Of a stretch of 64,000 nt of DNA, positions 43,048 to 51,849 are shown piece by piece. Made by a program: the position numbers and the translations under genes. The DNA is taken from NCBI GenBank assembly GCA_029202845.1, contig CP119315.1:689501-753500 (forward strand), in the 5' to 3' direction. This stretch comes from Candidatus Sphingomonas colombiensis. Its GTDB lineage: Bacteria; Pseudomonadota; Alphaproteobacteria; Sphingomonadales; Sphingomonadaceae. A model generated the notes under the pieces. It did not search any database. It saw only the letters and a list, made by a program, of their open reading frames with translations, and was not told where the DNA came from. Positions within the stretch are counted from its first letter, which is position 1. Each line of letters opens with the position of its first letter.

Positions 43048-44334
43048 TCAAACCAGCTTTTCCAGCATCTGCTGGAAGGCGGCGGCTGTCACCGAAACGT
43101 TCCGGGCCGATACACACCGGGAATCGTCCTCCGCAACGTGGTGAAAGCGATGGATGCCGAAAACCCCGGCGGCGCTCGGGTAACCAGCCTTGATGATCTC
43201 ATCGAGTTCGCCGGCCGACAGCACGTTGCTCGCATAGGGCGCTTCATATCCCACATGCCCGGCGAACGTCGCGCGGGCGAGCGGCAACAGCGCCGGGCTG
43301 ACCGACAGGAAGCGCTGCGCGTCGATGCTGGGCAAAGGCTGCGGGTTTCCGGGCAGCTCATGCCAGTCCTGCGACGCCACGTTCGCGCCGAGATGCAGCC
43401 AGAAATGAGTTTCCGCCGGCTTGGGCGCGATGGCCTTGAGTGCCTCCGCCGCGCCGAGATATTCATATTCGTGGCCGGTATTGCAGATGAAGGCGATGTT
43501 GTAGTTGCGCACCGCCTTGCTCGCCCAGCGCGCGAGCCACAGCCACGATGCGACGCCGCCCCCGCGCTCGCCGGCGCAACCAAACCAGCCCGATCGCGGC
43601 GTGGACACTGCCAGCCAGCGTGGCTTGCCCCGATCGATCCGTCCGACGAAGTTGAACGCCGGGCGCTGGCCGCCATGGCCCGCGATGTGCAGCGTGGCGC
43701 GTTCTCGGCGCATCGCAGCAGCGAGGAACGGCCTCGCGTCCTCCGGCGCCAGCAGCGCGACCGGGCCGGGGAACATCGGCTTGCGGCCATCGGCATTGAG
43801 CGCGATGATCTTCCCCGTCGGGCCGTTGGTGATCACCACGACCGCCTTTGCCCCCGCCGCGAATGCCGCGGAAACGGGCTCTCGCACCGCCTTGGCGATC
43901 GCCGTCGACCAGCGCCCGAAAGGAAGATCGACCAGCGCGATCGCCCCGGCAAGCGGCGCATCCGCATGGCCGGCCGCATCGACGCGAACCAGCGGCCCGC
44001 TATCCCCGTCAGCCCCGGTCGTCGTCACGATCGGCTGCGGCCACACCGTCGCCTTCACATCGCCGCAGGTAAGTTCGGCGCGGGTCGCCTCGAAAAAGGG
44101 CACCGCGAAATTTTGCCGCTCGACCTTATAGCCTGCCTGTTCGAGCTCGGATTGAAGCCACTCGCCGCACGCGGTGTCACCCGCGCCGCCCGAGCGCTTG
44201 ATGCCGAACCCGATATATTTCTCGAGATCCGCCTGCACGCGATCACGCGGGCCGGCAGCCACCTTCGCGACGGCTGCCGTCGCCGGCAGCGCGGCGCTTA
44301 CCATCAGAAATCCGCGTCTGCTGGTTTCGTTCAT
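43048..44334 (-). CDS. M28-peptidase-like protein with Tat signal and altered metal site
   Basis: Protein of 428 residues. N-terminal twin-arginine signal TSRRGFLMVSAALPATAAVA indicates folded export. A PA-like insert (about 100-190) and an M28-like alpha/beta domain follow: FNFVGRIDRGKPRWLAVSTP, then SGWFGCAGERGGGVASWL, then NTGHEYEYLGAAEAL. In true M28 enzymes the first position reads aHyDs and the second GA.DNasG; here the histidine and aspartate ligands are replaced by STPRS and GERGGG, so the zinc centre is not the standard one. The start overlaps the MHS transporter stop (ATGA). It may hydrolyse with other ligands or only bind its substrate. Confidence 0.82.
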   Translation of the reverse strand: MNETSRRGFLMVSAALPATAAVAKVAAGPRDRVQADLEKYIGFGIKRSGGAGDTACGEWLQSELEQAGYKVERQNFAVPFFEATRAELTCGDVKATVWPQPIVTTTGADGDSGPLVRVDAAGHADAPLAGAIALVDLPFGRWSTAIAKAVREPVSAAFAAGAKAVVVITNGPTGKIIALNADGRKPMFPGPVALLAPEDARPFLAAAMRRERATLHIAGHGGQRPAFNFVGRIDRGKPRWLAVSTPRSGWFGCAGERGGGVASWLWLARWASKAVRNYNIAFICNTGHEYEYLGAAEALKAIAPKPAETHFWLHLGANVASQDWHELPGNPQPLPSIDAQRFLSVSPALLPLARATFAGHVGYEAPYASNVLSAGELDEIIKAGYPSAAGVFGIHRFHHVAEDDSRCVSARNVSVTAAAFQQMLEKLV

Positions 44335-45650
44335 TCGCCTGCTCCTTCGATAGCCATACCCGCGCGCGTCACGCTCTTGCCTTTCCCCAGCAACAGCACG
44401 CTGATCAATGAAATCGCGCACATCGCGGCGAGATAGATCGAGATCGGCACGCTCGATTGATAATGCGCGAACAGCGCGGTCGCGATGATCGGCGCGAGTC
44501 CGCCGCCCACCACCGCGCCGATCTGATAACCGAGCGAGGCGCCCGAATAGCGCACCTCCTTCGGAAACAGCTCCGCGAACAGCGCCGCCTGCGGCCCATA
44601 CATCAGGCTGATGAACAGCAGCTCGATCGTGATGGCGGCGGTGACCGCAACCGGCGAGCGCATCTCGATCAACGGAAATACCGCGAACGCCCAGAGCCCG
44701 GACAGGATCGCCCCCAGAATGAAAATGCCCTGTCGTCCGAACCGATCCGACAAGGCCCCGCAGACGATCAGAGCCGGGATCATGACAACGCTGCCGAACA
44801 TCACCGCGAACAGAATAAGCTCGCGCGAAAGCCCGACCGTCGCCGTGCCATAAGCAAGGGTATAGGTGATCGCGACGTAGAAGCAGACGTTGTTGGCCAC
44901 GAATGTCCCGCCCGCCAGAAGCACTTCGCGGCTGTGATCGCGCAGCACGATGCCCAATGGCGAACCGGTGCGCTTTTCCGTGCCCCTGGGGGATGCCGCG
45001 CGATCGTCCGCCGGCTCCGCGACGTTCCAGTGAATGTAGAGCCCCACCAGCACCAGCGTGATGCTCAGCAGGAAACCGATCCGCCAGCCCCACGCCAGAA
45101 ACTCCGCCGGAGCGGTCAGCGCGCCGACGATCAGAAAGACCGTATTCGCCAGCACGACACCCAGCGGCACCCCGATCTGGACAAAGCTGCCGTAGAATCC
45201 CTGCTTCTCGGGCGGCCCGCTTTCGATCGCGAGCAGAGCCGCCGCGCCCCATTGGCCGCCAACCGCCAGCCCCTGCACGAAACGCAGGACGACGAGCAGC
45301 AGCGGCGCGAGGCTGCCGATCGCGGCATAGCCGGGCAGCAGGCCGATCGCGGTGGTGGCCAGCCCCATGATCATCATCGCGAGCACCAGCGCCCGCTTGC
45401 GGCCATGGGTGTCGCCGAAGTGGCCGAACAGCGCGCCGCCGATGGGGCGCGCGATGAACCCCACGGCAAAGGTGCTGAACGCGGCGATCTGCGCCACGAA
45501 TTGCGGCAGTTCGGCCGGGAAGAACAGCTTCGGGAAAACAAGCGCGGCGGCGGTGCCGTAGATGAAGAAATCATACCATTCGATCGCCGCGCCGGCCGCC
45601 GCCATCGTGGCGACACGAGCGGTCGGCGCACCGCCGCGTGATTTCTCCAT
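44331..45650 (-). CDS. MFS transporter, MHS (metabolite:H+ symporter) type
   Basis: Inner-membrane transporter of 439 residues with 12 predicted helices. The N-terminus GAAIEWYDFFIYGTAAALVF and the loop GHFGDTHGRKRALV are MHS hallmarks, as is RFVQGLAVGGQWGAA. It imports a carboxylic acid or zwitterion with protons. The ATG at 45650 with GGAAAG six bases before is chosen over a TTG two codons upstream. It lies in an operon 47 bases after the TonB receptor gene and overlaps the M28-like gene, giving a complete outer- to inner-membrane import route. Confidence 0.93.
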   Translation of the reverse strand: MEKSRGGAPTARVATMAAAGAAIEWYDFFIYGTAAALVFPKLFFPAELPQFVAQIAAFSTFAVGFIARPIGGALFGHFGDTHGRKRALVLAMMIMGLATTAIGLLPGYAAIGSLAPLLLVVLRFVQGLAVGGQWGAAALLAIESGPPEKQGFYGSFVQIGVPLGVVLANTVFLIVGALTAPAEFLAWGWRIGFLLSITLVLVGLYIHWNVAEPADDRAASPRGTEKRTGSPLGIVLRDHSREVLLAGGTFVANNVCFYVAITYTLAYGTATVGLSRELILFAVMFGSVVMIPALIVCGALSDRFGRQGIFILGAILSGLWAFAVFPLIEMRSPVAVTAAITIELLFISLMYGPQAALFAELFPKEVRYSGASLGYQIGAVVGGGLAPIIATALFAHYQSSVPISIYLAAMCAISLISVLLLGKGKSVTRAGMAIEGAGE

Positions 45651-45696
45651 CGTCAACTTTCCGCTCCTGTCGCCTCTTCCGTTCTTCCCGCCGATA

Positions 45697-48072
45697 TCAC
45701 CAGCGATAGGCGACGCTTCCGCCGAAGGTACGCGGCTTATTGTAGCGCACCGAAAGCGGGTAACCGGCCTGCATGAACTTCAGCACCTGAATTTCCTGAT
45801 CGGTGATGTTGCGGACGAACATCGACACGGTCACGGTGTTGAACGTGATGCCAGCCTGAGCGCCGAAAATGTCGAAATCGCTCATCGGGATATAGGGCGT
45901 CGCGATCGTCACCGTATCCTGCCCGCCGCCACGCTGGCCGGCATAATTGGCGTTGACGAAGGCCTTCACCGTCGTGGTGATCGGGAAAGCGTAATTGACG
46001 TTGGCGGACATCGTCCAGTCTGGGATCTGCGCGATCGAAGTCCCCTCGATCGGCAGGCCGGAGACGCCGCCCACCGGCACCTTCGCAAAGGTGGCGTGCT
46101 GGTTCGCCGCGTTGAGGGAGACGTTCAGCCTGCCCCCCGCCACATCGAAACGCCCGTCGATCGCCGCTTCGACGCCGCGCGCGTGAATCGTCCCGCCGTT
46201 GACGTTGAAAACCTGTCCGCCGACGCCGCAAGCGTTTGTTACGGTGCAGCCGTCGCTGATGCTGGTGATCGCTTCATTCGTGCGCGACAGATAGCCGGAC
46301 AGGCGCAGGAAGATGTTGTGCGCCAGATTGGATTTGACGCCCGCTTCGTAACCGAGCGTCTTTTCGTTGCCATAGGTGGAAACGAACGGATTCGGCGCGG
46401 CGGCGTTATACGTGCCGTTGTTGACGCCGCCCGCGCGATAGCCGCTGCCGACCTTGGCATAAAGCAACGTGCCGCCGAGATTGGGCAGCTTATAGCTCGC
46501 GGTGAAGGTATAGGCCGGCTCGTTCGACTTGAACTCAAACGTGGTCGGCACCTTGGTATAATTCTCGGTGTAGAGCGCGTAGATCGCCTGCGTCACCGTC
46601 TTGGAATCGTGCGAGAAGCGCCCCTCTCCGGCCAGCGTAAGGTTGCCGATCGCATATTGCAGCGACGCATAGCCCGCGAACGAGCTGATCTGTTGCCGGG
46701 TACGGCTGTCCGTGCCGAACACCAGCGGGAACTTCGCGGGACAATTCGGCGAGGTCGGCAACGGCTTTACGCAAACCGGATTGGTCGGCGTGCCGCCGCA
46801 GATGCTGGCAGTAAGCGTGAATGCGCAGGGCGAGGAAGCAACCGCGAGCTGATAATTGTCGCGCTGGAACAGGGCCTCTCCGCCGACGATCCACGACAGA
46901 CGATCGTCCATCGCTTTGCCGGAAAGGTGCAGGTCCTGATAGAAGGTCTTGTCCTCAACGTCGGTCTTGACCTGATTGAACGGATAGATGCCGATCTGGC
47001 CCTTCGCGCGCAGCTGAAGCTCGGTCGCGAGATCGATCGCAGCGGCATATTGCTGGGTCGAACGCCATTTGGTGACCATCGTGGTCGATTCCAGCGTCAC
47101 ACCGCCCAGATCATAGCTGGCCATGATCATCCCGCGCAGCACCTTCTGGCGCAGGCTGTCACGCCCCTCATGCGGCAGGGTGAAACGCGATTGCTGATAG
47201 CCCTGTGGAATCTGCGCGTTCACGCCGCCACCGGGCACCACCAGGCTGTTGACGAAGGTGGGCAGGTTCAGGTCCTGCCCGTCGATCAGCGCAGTTACGT
47301 CGAGCCCGCCGCTGCGATAACGGAGCTGTGCGCGGCCGGTGAAGCCGTTGGTGCTGTCGTAATATTTGCGGTGGTTGGGGTCGTAATAGAAGCCCTTGGT
47401 CTGGTTGAACGTCTCGAAACCCAGACGGACGGCCGTGTCGTCGCTGATCATCTTGTTGGCCACCGCGGCCAGCCGGTTCTGATCGAGGCCGGCCGTGAAC
47501 GTGTCGCGGATATAGCCCGAATCCTGAAACTTCGGCTTGGTCAGCACCACATTGACGACGCCGAATTCGGAATTGCGCCCGTACAGCGCGCCCTGCGGGC
47601 CCTCGAGCACTTCGACGCGCTCGATATCGAAATAGTCGATCGCCTTGAAATTGCGGCCGCCGAGCGTGCTGCTGCCGGCATAGGCACCGTTCACAAACAG
47701 GCCGACCCCGGAATCCGCACCCGTGGCGCGCGCGGTCCCTGATCCACGGATCGACACCTCGGCCAGATTTTCGCTGGCGACATCGTTGAAGCGCACGCCC
47801 GGCACGGTGTTGAGCAGATCGCCCACCCCGGCGACCGGCCCCTTCTGATTGAGCAGATCGGACGTAACTGCCGAAATCGTGCCCGGAACGTCGCGGATGC
47901 TTTCCTCACGCTTGCGCGCGGTGATGATCACGTCGCTGGCATCCCCGGCGTCGACCGGCTGGACCGCCGGCGCACCGGAAGCGGGCGCGCTGTCGCCGAC
48001 ACCTGTTTGAGCCAGCGCCGGCGTAGCAACCACCAAAGTCAGAATCGCCGTCGCGGCAAGGATGTCTCGCAT
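45697..48072 (-). CDS. TonB-dependent receptor
   Basis: Outer-membrane receptor of 791 residues. The signal peptide starts at MRDILAATAILTLVV and is cleaved after PALAQ; the ATG at 48072 with GGGGGAGAGG ahead is preferred to a start eight codons upstream. TonB box region SDVIITARKREESIRDVPGT (about 38-57), plug with VPGVRFNDVASENLAEVSIR and VEVLEGPQGALYGRNSEFG, barrel ending RTFGGSVAYRW with a terminal Trp. It is the first gene of the leftward four-gene uptake operon and faces the divergent GntR gene. Confidence 0.93.
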   Translation of the reverse strand: MRDILAATAILTLVVATPALAQTGVGDSAPASGAPAVQPVDAGDASDVIITARKREESIRDVPGTISAVTSDLLNQKGPVAGVGDLLNTVPGVRFNDVASENLAEVSIRGSGTARATGADSGVGLFVNGAYAGSSTLGGRNFKAIDYFDIERVEVLEGPQGALYGRNSEFGVVNVVLTKPKFQDSGYIRDTFTAGLDQNRLAAVANKMISDDTAVRLGFETFNQTKGFYYDPNHRKYYDSTNGFTGRAQLRYRSGGLDVTALIDGQDLNLPTFVNSLVVPGGGVNAQIPQGYQQSRFTLPHEGRDSLRQKVLRGMIMASYDLGGVTLESTTMVTKWRSTQQYAAAIDLATELQLRAKGQIGIYPFNQVKTDVEDKTFYQDLHLSGKAMDDRLSWIVGGEALFQRDNYQLAVASSPCAFTLTASICGGTPTNPVCVKPLPTSPNCPAKFPLVFGTDSRTRQQISSFAGYASLQYAIGNLTLAGEGRFSHDSKTVTQAIYALYTENYTKVPTTFEFKSNEPAYTFTASYKLPNLGGTLLYAKVGSGYRAGGVNNGTYNAAAPNPFVSTYGNEKTLGYEAGVKSNLAHNIFLRLSGYLSRTNEAITSISDGCTVTNACGVGGQVFNVNGGTIHARGVEAAIDGRFDVAGGRLNVSLNAANQHATFAKVPVGGVSGLPIEGTSIAQIPDWTMSANVNYAFPITTTVKAFVNANYAGQRGGGQDTVTIATPYIPMSDFDIFGAQAGITFNTVTVSMFVRNITDQEIQVLKFMQAGYPLSVRYNKPRTFGGSVAYRW

Positions 48073-48155
48073 GCAGTCCTCTCCCCCAGGGCGCACGTCA
48101 ATCCGCGGCGCCTACCCGGGTTTAATCCGTTCGTGGTCGGTCAATGTCAAGACGA

Positions 48156-48166
48156 TTGTACGACAA
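48156..48166. promoter_or_regulatory. FadR/GntR-type operator in the divergent receptor/GntR region
   Basis: TTGTACGACAA matches the FCD-subfamily GntR consensus TnGTnnnACnA exactly and extends to ATTGTACGACAAT (48155-48167) with 5-bp perfect arms. It lies 84 bases before the receptor ATG and 114 before the GntR start. An FCD-type GntR is encoded next to it, which supports local control of both directions. Confidence 0.7.
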
Positions 48167-48279
48167 TTTAATCGTTGATGTTCAACAAACCCCTTGCCCA
48201 GCGACTGGGCGAGCAATAGTGTTGCGTCATTCGGTGGATGCTCGTTGTTTGGGGCAAGCCATCCGTGGAGAGGTGTTTT

Positions 48280-49047
48280 TTGACCGACCGTCACGAATCT
48301 GAAGGTTCAGCCTCTACCATCGAACCCGCGACCCGAACGGGGGAGGCGACCACCGCCGACGACGTCGCCCGCAGCTTGCGCGTGCGCATCCAGAACAGCG
48401 AGCTGGCGCCGGGCGAATGGCTTCGCGAGGCGCGGCTGTGCAACGAATTCGGCGTCGGCCGCTCGATCGTCCGCCGTGCGTTGCGCACGCTGGCGGAAGA
48501 CGGGCTGATCGAGATCGAGGAAAATCGCGGCGCCCGCATCTCCGCTACCTCGGTCGAGGAAGTATTCGACCTCTACGAAGTCCGCGCCGCGCTATACGGT
48601 CTCGCCGCCCGCTTCGCCTGTCTGCGAGCACCTACGCCGGTGATCAACGAGATCATCGCGATGATCGACGAGATGCTCGACAGCGTGGAAAACGGCACCC
48701 CGGCCGCGCAGATCATCGAGGCCAGCGAGGCGATCTTCAGCGAGATGGCCCGATATGCCAGCCCGGACGCGCAGCGGATGATCGAATCGATTCGTCGAAA
48801 GACGCGGTTCCATTTCTCCTATGTCGCGCTCGCGATCGGCGCGAGTGGATCGGGCCCGTATGAATATTGGCGGACCGTCCGCGCCAAGCTTCAGGCGCGT
48901 GACCCCGAGGGAACCAGTCAGGCGGCGCGCAACATCCTGTATTTCATGCAGAATGAAGTCGCCCGGCTAATGCTCGCCCATGGCGCGCGCGCACAGGAAG
49001 ATATGGCGCCATCGGATAAGGCGCGCGGCAAGATCTCACGGAGATAG
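48280..49047 (+). CDS. GntR-family regulator, FCD subfamily
   Basis: Regulator of 255 residues. N-terminal winged helix (DDVARSLRVRIQNSELAPGE, LCNEFGVGRSIVRRALRTLA, IEIEENRGARIS) at about 28-95 and an all-helical FCD ligand domain (VEEVFDLYEVRAALYGLAAR...) to the end. FCD domains bind carboxylates, often with a metal. The frame is open upstream of the TTG at 48280; this codon has GGAGAGG six bases ahead and is the most likely start. The gene is divergent from the uptake operon and only two bases from the next hydrolase gene, so it is co-transcribed with the downstream enzymes and probably represses both directions in the absence of substrate. Confidence 0.9.
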   Translation: MTDRHESEGSASTIEPATRTGEATTADDVARSLRVRIQNSELAPGEWLREARLCNEFGVGRSIVRRALRTLAEDGLIEIEENRGARISATSVEEVFDLYEVRAALYGLAARFACLRAPTPVINEIIAMIDEMLDSVENGTPAAQIIEASEAIFSEMARYASPDAQRMIESIRRKTRFHFSYVALAIGASGSGPYEYWRTVRAKLQARDPEGTSQAARNILYFMQNEVARLMLAHGARAQEDMAPSDKARGKISRR

Positions 49048-49049
49048 AC

Positions 49050-50096
49050 ATGACCATTCGAACGACAATGGGATGGATGCTGGCCGTCGGCGCGTTGGCG
49101 GTGACGGGCAGCGTGCCGGCGACGGCGGCTACGAAGGCTTCGCCGCGCAAGGAGGCAAGCTCGCCCGCGCTGACCAGCTTGCTGGATTATCTGCGTAACC
49201 AGAACACCACCGGCCTGCTGATTATCCAGAACGGCAAGGTGCTGATCGAAAAGAACTGGCCCGCGCCGAAGGACGATCGCCTGTTCGCGAACTTCGTGTA
49301 CGGTCGCACGAGCGACGGCGCCTTGCTGGAGGATGTTGCTTCCCAGCAGAAAAGCTTCGTGGCCGTCCTGATCGCTATCGCGGTCGATAAGGGGCTGATC
49401 CAGGTCGACAAGCCGGTTTCCGACTATATCGGCACCGGCTGGTCCAAGGCCTCGCCGGAACAGGAAGGCAAGATCCGCGTCATCGACGTGCTGACGATGA
49501 GTTCCGGCCTCAATGAACGGTTCGGCTATGCGGCGCCGGCGGGCACGGCATTCTTCTACAATACGCCGGTCTATGCCATTTCGAAGCGGATCGTCACCGC
49601 GGCGGCGAAGCAATCGCTCGAAACCATCACGAGCGAGTGGCTTACCGCCCCGCTCGGCATGAGCGAAACCGAATGGCGCGCGCGCCCCGCCGCGCTGGCC
49701 AGTGTCGGCAACGATACGGGGCTGGTGACAACGCCGCGCGACACCGCGCGCTTCGGTGAAATGATCCTCAACGGTGGCATCGCCGCCAACGGCAAGCGCA
49801 TCGTTTCCGAAAGCGGTTTCAAGGCGATGTTCGCGCCGTCGGCAACCAACCCCGCCTATGGGCGGCTGTGGTGGCTCAATGGCAGCGCCTATACGATGCG
49901 CGCGCTTGGCGTCCGCAAGGAAGGGCCGCTCGTCGCCGCAGCACCGGCCGATATGGTAGGCGCGCTCGGCGCGTTCGACCGTCGGCTGTTCGTGGTGCCC
50001 AGCCGCAAGCTCATCGTGGTTCGCATGGGCGCGGCGGCGGCGGACAAGGATTTCGACCAGCAGTTCTGGCTGCGGCTGATGAAGGTCATCGGCTGA
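49050..50096 (+). CDS. Secreted beta-lactamase-fold serine hydrolase
   Basis: Protein of 348 residues with a signal peptide at 1-27 (ATAATKA). S-x-x-K is Ser98-Gln-Gln-Lys101 in DVASQQKSF, Tyr170 is in FFYNTPVY, and TMSSGL and WRARPAALASVGNDTG follow the class C-like pattern. Mature enzyme should act in the periplasm on an ester or amide. It starts two bases after the GntR stop. A second family member encoded at 41.8-43.0 kb is cytoplasmic, so the locus has hydrolases on both sides of the inner membrane. Confidence 0.88.
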   Translation: MTIRTTMGWMLAVGALAVTGSVPATAATKASPRKEASSPALTSLLDYLRNQNTTGLLIIQNGKVLIEKNWPAPKDDRLFANFVYGRTSDGALLEDVASQQKSFVAVLIAIAVDKGLIQVDKPVSDYIGTGWSKASPEQEGKIRVIDVLTMSSGLNERFGYAAPAGTAFFYNTPVYAISKRIVTAAAKQSLETITSEWLTAPLGMSETEWRARPAALASVGNDTGLVTTPRDTARFGEMILNGGIAANGKRIVSESGFKAMFAPSATNPAYGRLWWLNGSAYTMRALGVRKEGPLVAAAPADMVGALGAFDRRLFVVPSRKLIVVRMGAAAADKDFDQQFWLRLMKVIG

Positions 50097-50119
50097 AAGA
50101 CGGAGCAGCGCTTTACTGA

Positions 50120-50143
50120 CCCTCGCGACGCGTGTCGCGAGGG
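50120..50143 (+). terminator. 10-bp perfect hairpin before the acyl-CoA ligase
   Basis: CCCTCGCGAC (50120-50129) pairs perfectly with GTCGCGAGGG (50134-50143) over the 4-base loop GCGT. It is 24 bases after the hydrolase stop, without a T-run. It may be an mRNA-processing or attenuation element separating the regulator/hydrolase part from the ligase part of the operon. Confidence 0.65.
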
Positions 50144-50187
50144 GCGGACAAACTCGTCCCGCGCGGGCGAGGATATGGAGGAAAGAT

Positions 50188-50226
50188 ATGGCGTTCCGAT
50201 CGCACGATAAGGTTGCATGCCGGTGA
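50188..50226 (+). CDS. Possible 12-codon leader ORF overlapping the ligase start
   Basis: ATG at 50188 follows GGAGG by 7 bases and encodes MAFRSHDKVACR before a TGA at 50224-50226. The stop lies inside the first codons of the ligase gene (ATG 50217), an arrangement used for translational coupling. The ligase ATG itself has no Shine-Dalgarno of its own. It could also be chance; no similarity is known. Confidence 0.4.
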   Translation: MAFRSHDKVACR

Positions 50227-51806
50227 TCGACGGATCGATGCAGGATTTTCCGCTGACGCTGGACAAGATCCTCGATCATGCCGCCAAATGGCATGGCGAT
50301 GTAGAGATCGTGACCGCTCAGGATGGCGGCGTCGGCCGGATCGACTATGCCGGGCTGAAGAGCCACGCGCTCAAAGTGTCGCGCGTGCTGAGCGATTTGG
50401 GCGTGGCCGCCGGGGATCGCGTGGCCACCCTTGCCTGGAACACGCAGGCGCATGTCGAAACATGGTATGCGATTATGGGCATGGGGGCGGTTTGCCACAC
50501 GCTCAATCCCCGTTTGACGGCGGAGCATCTCGCGTCGATGGTCAATCAGTCGGCGGCGCGGATTCTCATCGCCAGCGCCGATCTGCTGCCGCTGGCGATC
50601 AAGGTGGGTCAGGCGGCACCGGCGCTGACGCATATTCTGGTGATCGATGGCGACACGGGATCGGCCTCGGCCGATGGCGTTGCCATCGCCGCGCTCGCCC
50701 CGCTGATCGAGCAGGCCGACGAGACGATGCGATGGGGCCAGTTCGACGAACGTGCGCCAAGCGGGTTGTGCTTCACCTCCGGCTCGACGGGCGCACCGAA
50801 GGGCGTGACCTACACGCACCGGGCCTGTTTCCTGCACACGTTGCGGTTGCTGCAAGCCGATGTCCTCGGCCTGACCAGCGCGGACGTGCTCCTTCCGGTC
50901 GTGCCGATGTTCCATGCCAGCGCATGGGGCCTGCCCTTCGCCGCCCCGGCGGCTGGCGCGAAGCTCGCGTTACCCGGCCGTCACCTCGACGGCGCAAGCC
51001 TCGCCAATCTCATTCGCACGGCGGGCGTGACCATCGCGGTCGGCGTGCCGACCGTATGGCTGGGGCTTTGCGAGCATCTGGAGGCGATCGGCGAAACGCT
51101 CCCCTCGTTGCGGCGCATCGTCGTCGGTGGTGCCGCCATGCCCCCCGCATTGATGGAACGGATCGAACGGCAATTGGGGGTTATCGTCCAGACCAGCTGG
51201 GGCATGACCGAGCTTTCGCCGGTCGGCACGTTCGGCGTGCTCAGCAATCCCGAACGCCGCGCAGCGATTTCGGGCCGCCCCGCGCTCGGGGTCGATCTGC
51301 TGCTGCTGGACGAAAAGGGCGACGCGCTCGAAAACCAGCGTGACGAGGAAGGCCGGCTGCACGTTCGCGGCGGCGCGGTGATCGATCGCTATTTCGGGCA
51401 AGACACGCCCGCCACCAATGCGCAAGGGTGGTTCGATACCGGCGATCTGGCGAAGATCGATCGCGCGGGAAATCTCATCATCACCGGCCGGGCCAAGGAT
51501 CTCATCAAGTCCGGCGGCGAATGGATCAACCCGGCGGAGATCGAGGCGCTCATCTGCGCGCTGCCACAGGTCTCGCTGGCGGCGGTGATCGGGCGTCGCG
51601 ATCCGAAATGGGGCGAGCGCCCGCTCCTGCTCGTCGAGCTGCGCGAGGATCAGGCGATCGCCGACGAGGATCTGCTGGCATCATTGCGCGGCAAGGTGGC
51701 GTCATGGTGGATACCGGATGCCGTCATTCGCCTGCCTCAGTTGCCGCTCGCGCCCACCGGCAAGATCGACAAGCTGCAATTGCAGCGAAGCTACAGCGAC
51801 GCCTGA
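50217..51806 (+). CDS. AMP-forming acyl-CoA synthetase (fatty-acyl-CoA ligase type)
   Basis: ANL ligase of 529 residues. P-loop CFTSGSTGAPKGVTYTHR (about 183-200), A5 motif TSWGMTELSP, WFDTGDLAKID, GRAKDLIKSGGEWINPAEIE, and the catalytic lysine in LPLAPTGKIDKLQL near residue 520. The length and the GRAKDLIKSGGEWI segment are like medium/long-chain fatty-acid and aryl-acid ligases (AlkK-like). The start at 50217 has no ribosome site; a start at codon 8 (ATGCAGGAT) is possible. It forms an operon with the SDR and GST genes and probably activates the acid freed by the hydrolases. Confidence 0.92.
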   Translation: MPVIDGSMQDFPLTLDKILDHAAKWHGDVEIVTAQDGGVGRIDYAGLKSHALKVSRVLSDLGVAAGDRVATLAWNTQAHVETWYAIMGMGAVCHTLNPRLTAEHLASMVNQSAARILIASADLLPLAIKVGQAAPALTHILVIDGDTGSASADGVAIAALAPLIEQADETMRWGQFDERAPSGLCFTSGSTGAPKGVTYTHRACFLHTLRLLQADVLGLTSADVLLPVVPMFHASAWGLPFAAPAAGAKLALPGRHLDGASLANLIRTAGVTIAVGVPTVWLGLCEHLEAIGETLPSLRRIVVGGAAMPPALMERIERQLGVIVQTSWGMTELSPVGTFGVLSNPERRAAISGRPALGVDLLLLDEKGDALENQRDEEGRLHVRGGAVIDRYFGQDTPATNAQGWFDTGDLAKIDRAGNLIITGRAKDLIKSGGEWINPAEIEALICALPQVSLAAVIGRRDPKWGERPLLLVELREDQAIADEDLLASLRGKVASWWIPDAVIRLPQLPLAPTGKIDKLQLQRSYSDA

Positions 51807-51849
51807 ACAGCGCGTCTTTCCCATCAAACGTCTCAAGCGAGGAACATTC

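Noticed and set aside
48918..50915. 665-residue minus-strand open frame opposite the hydrolase and ligase genes
   Set aside because: Antisense of well-supported genes; no domain recognisable.
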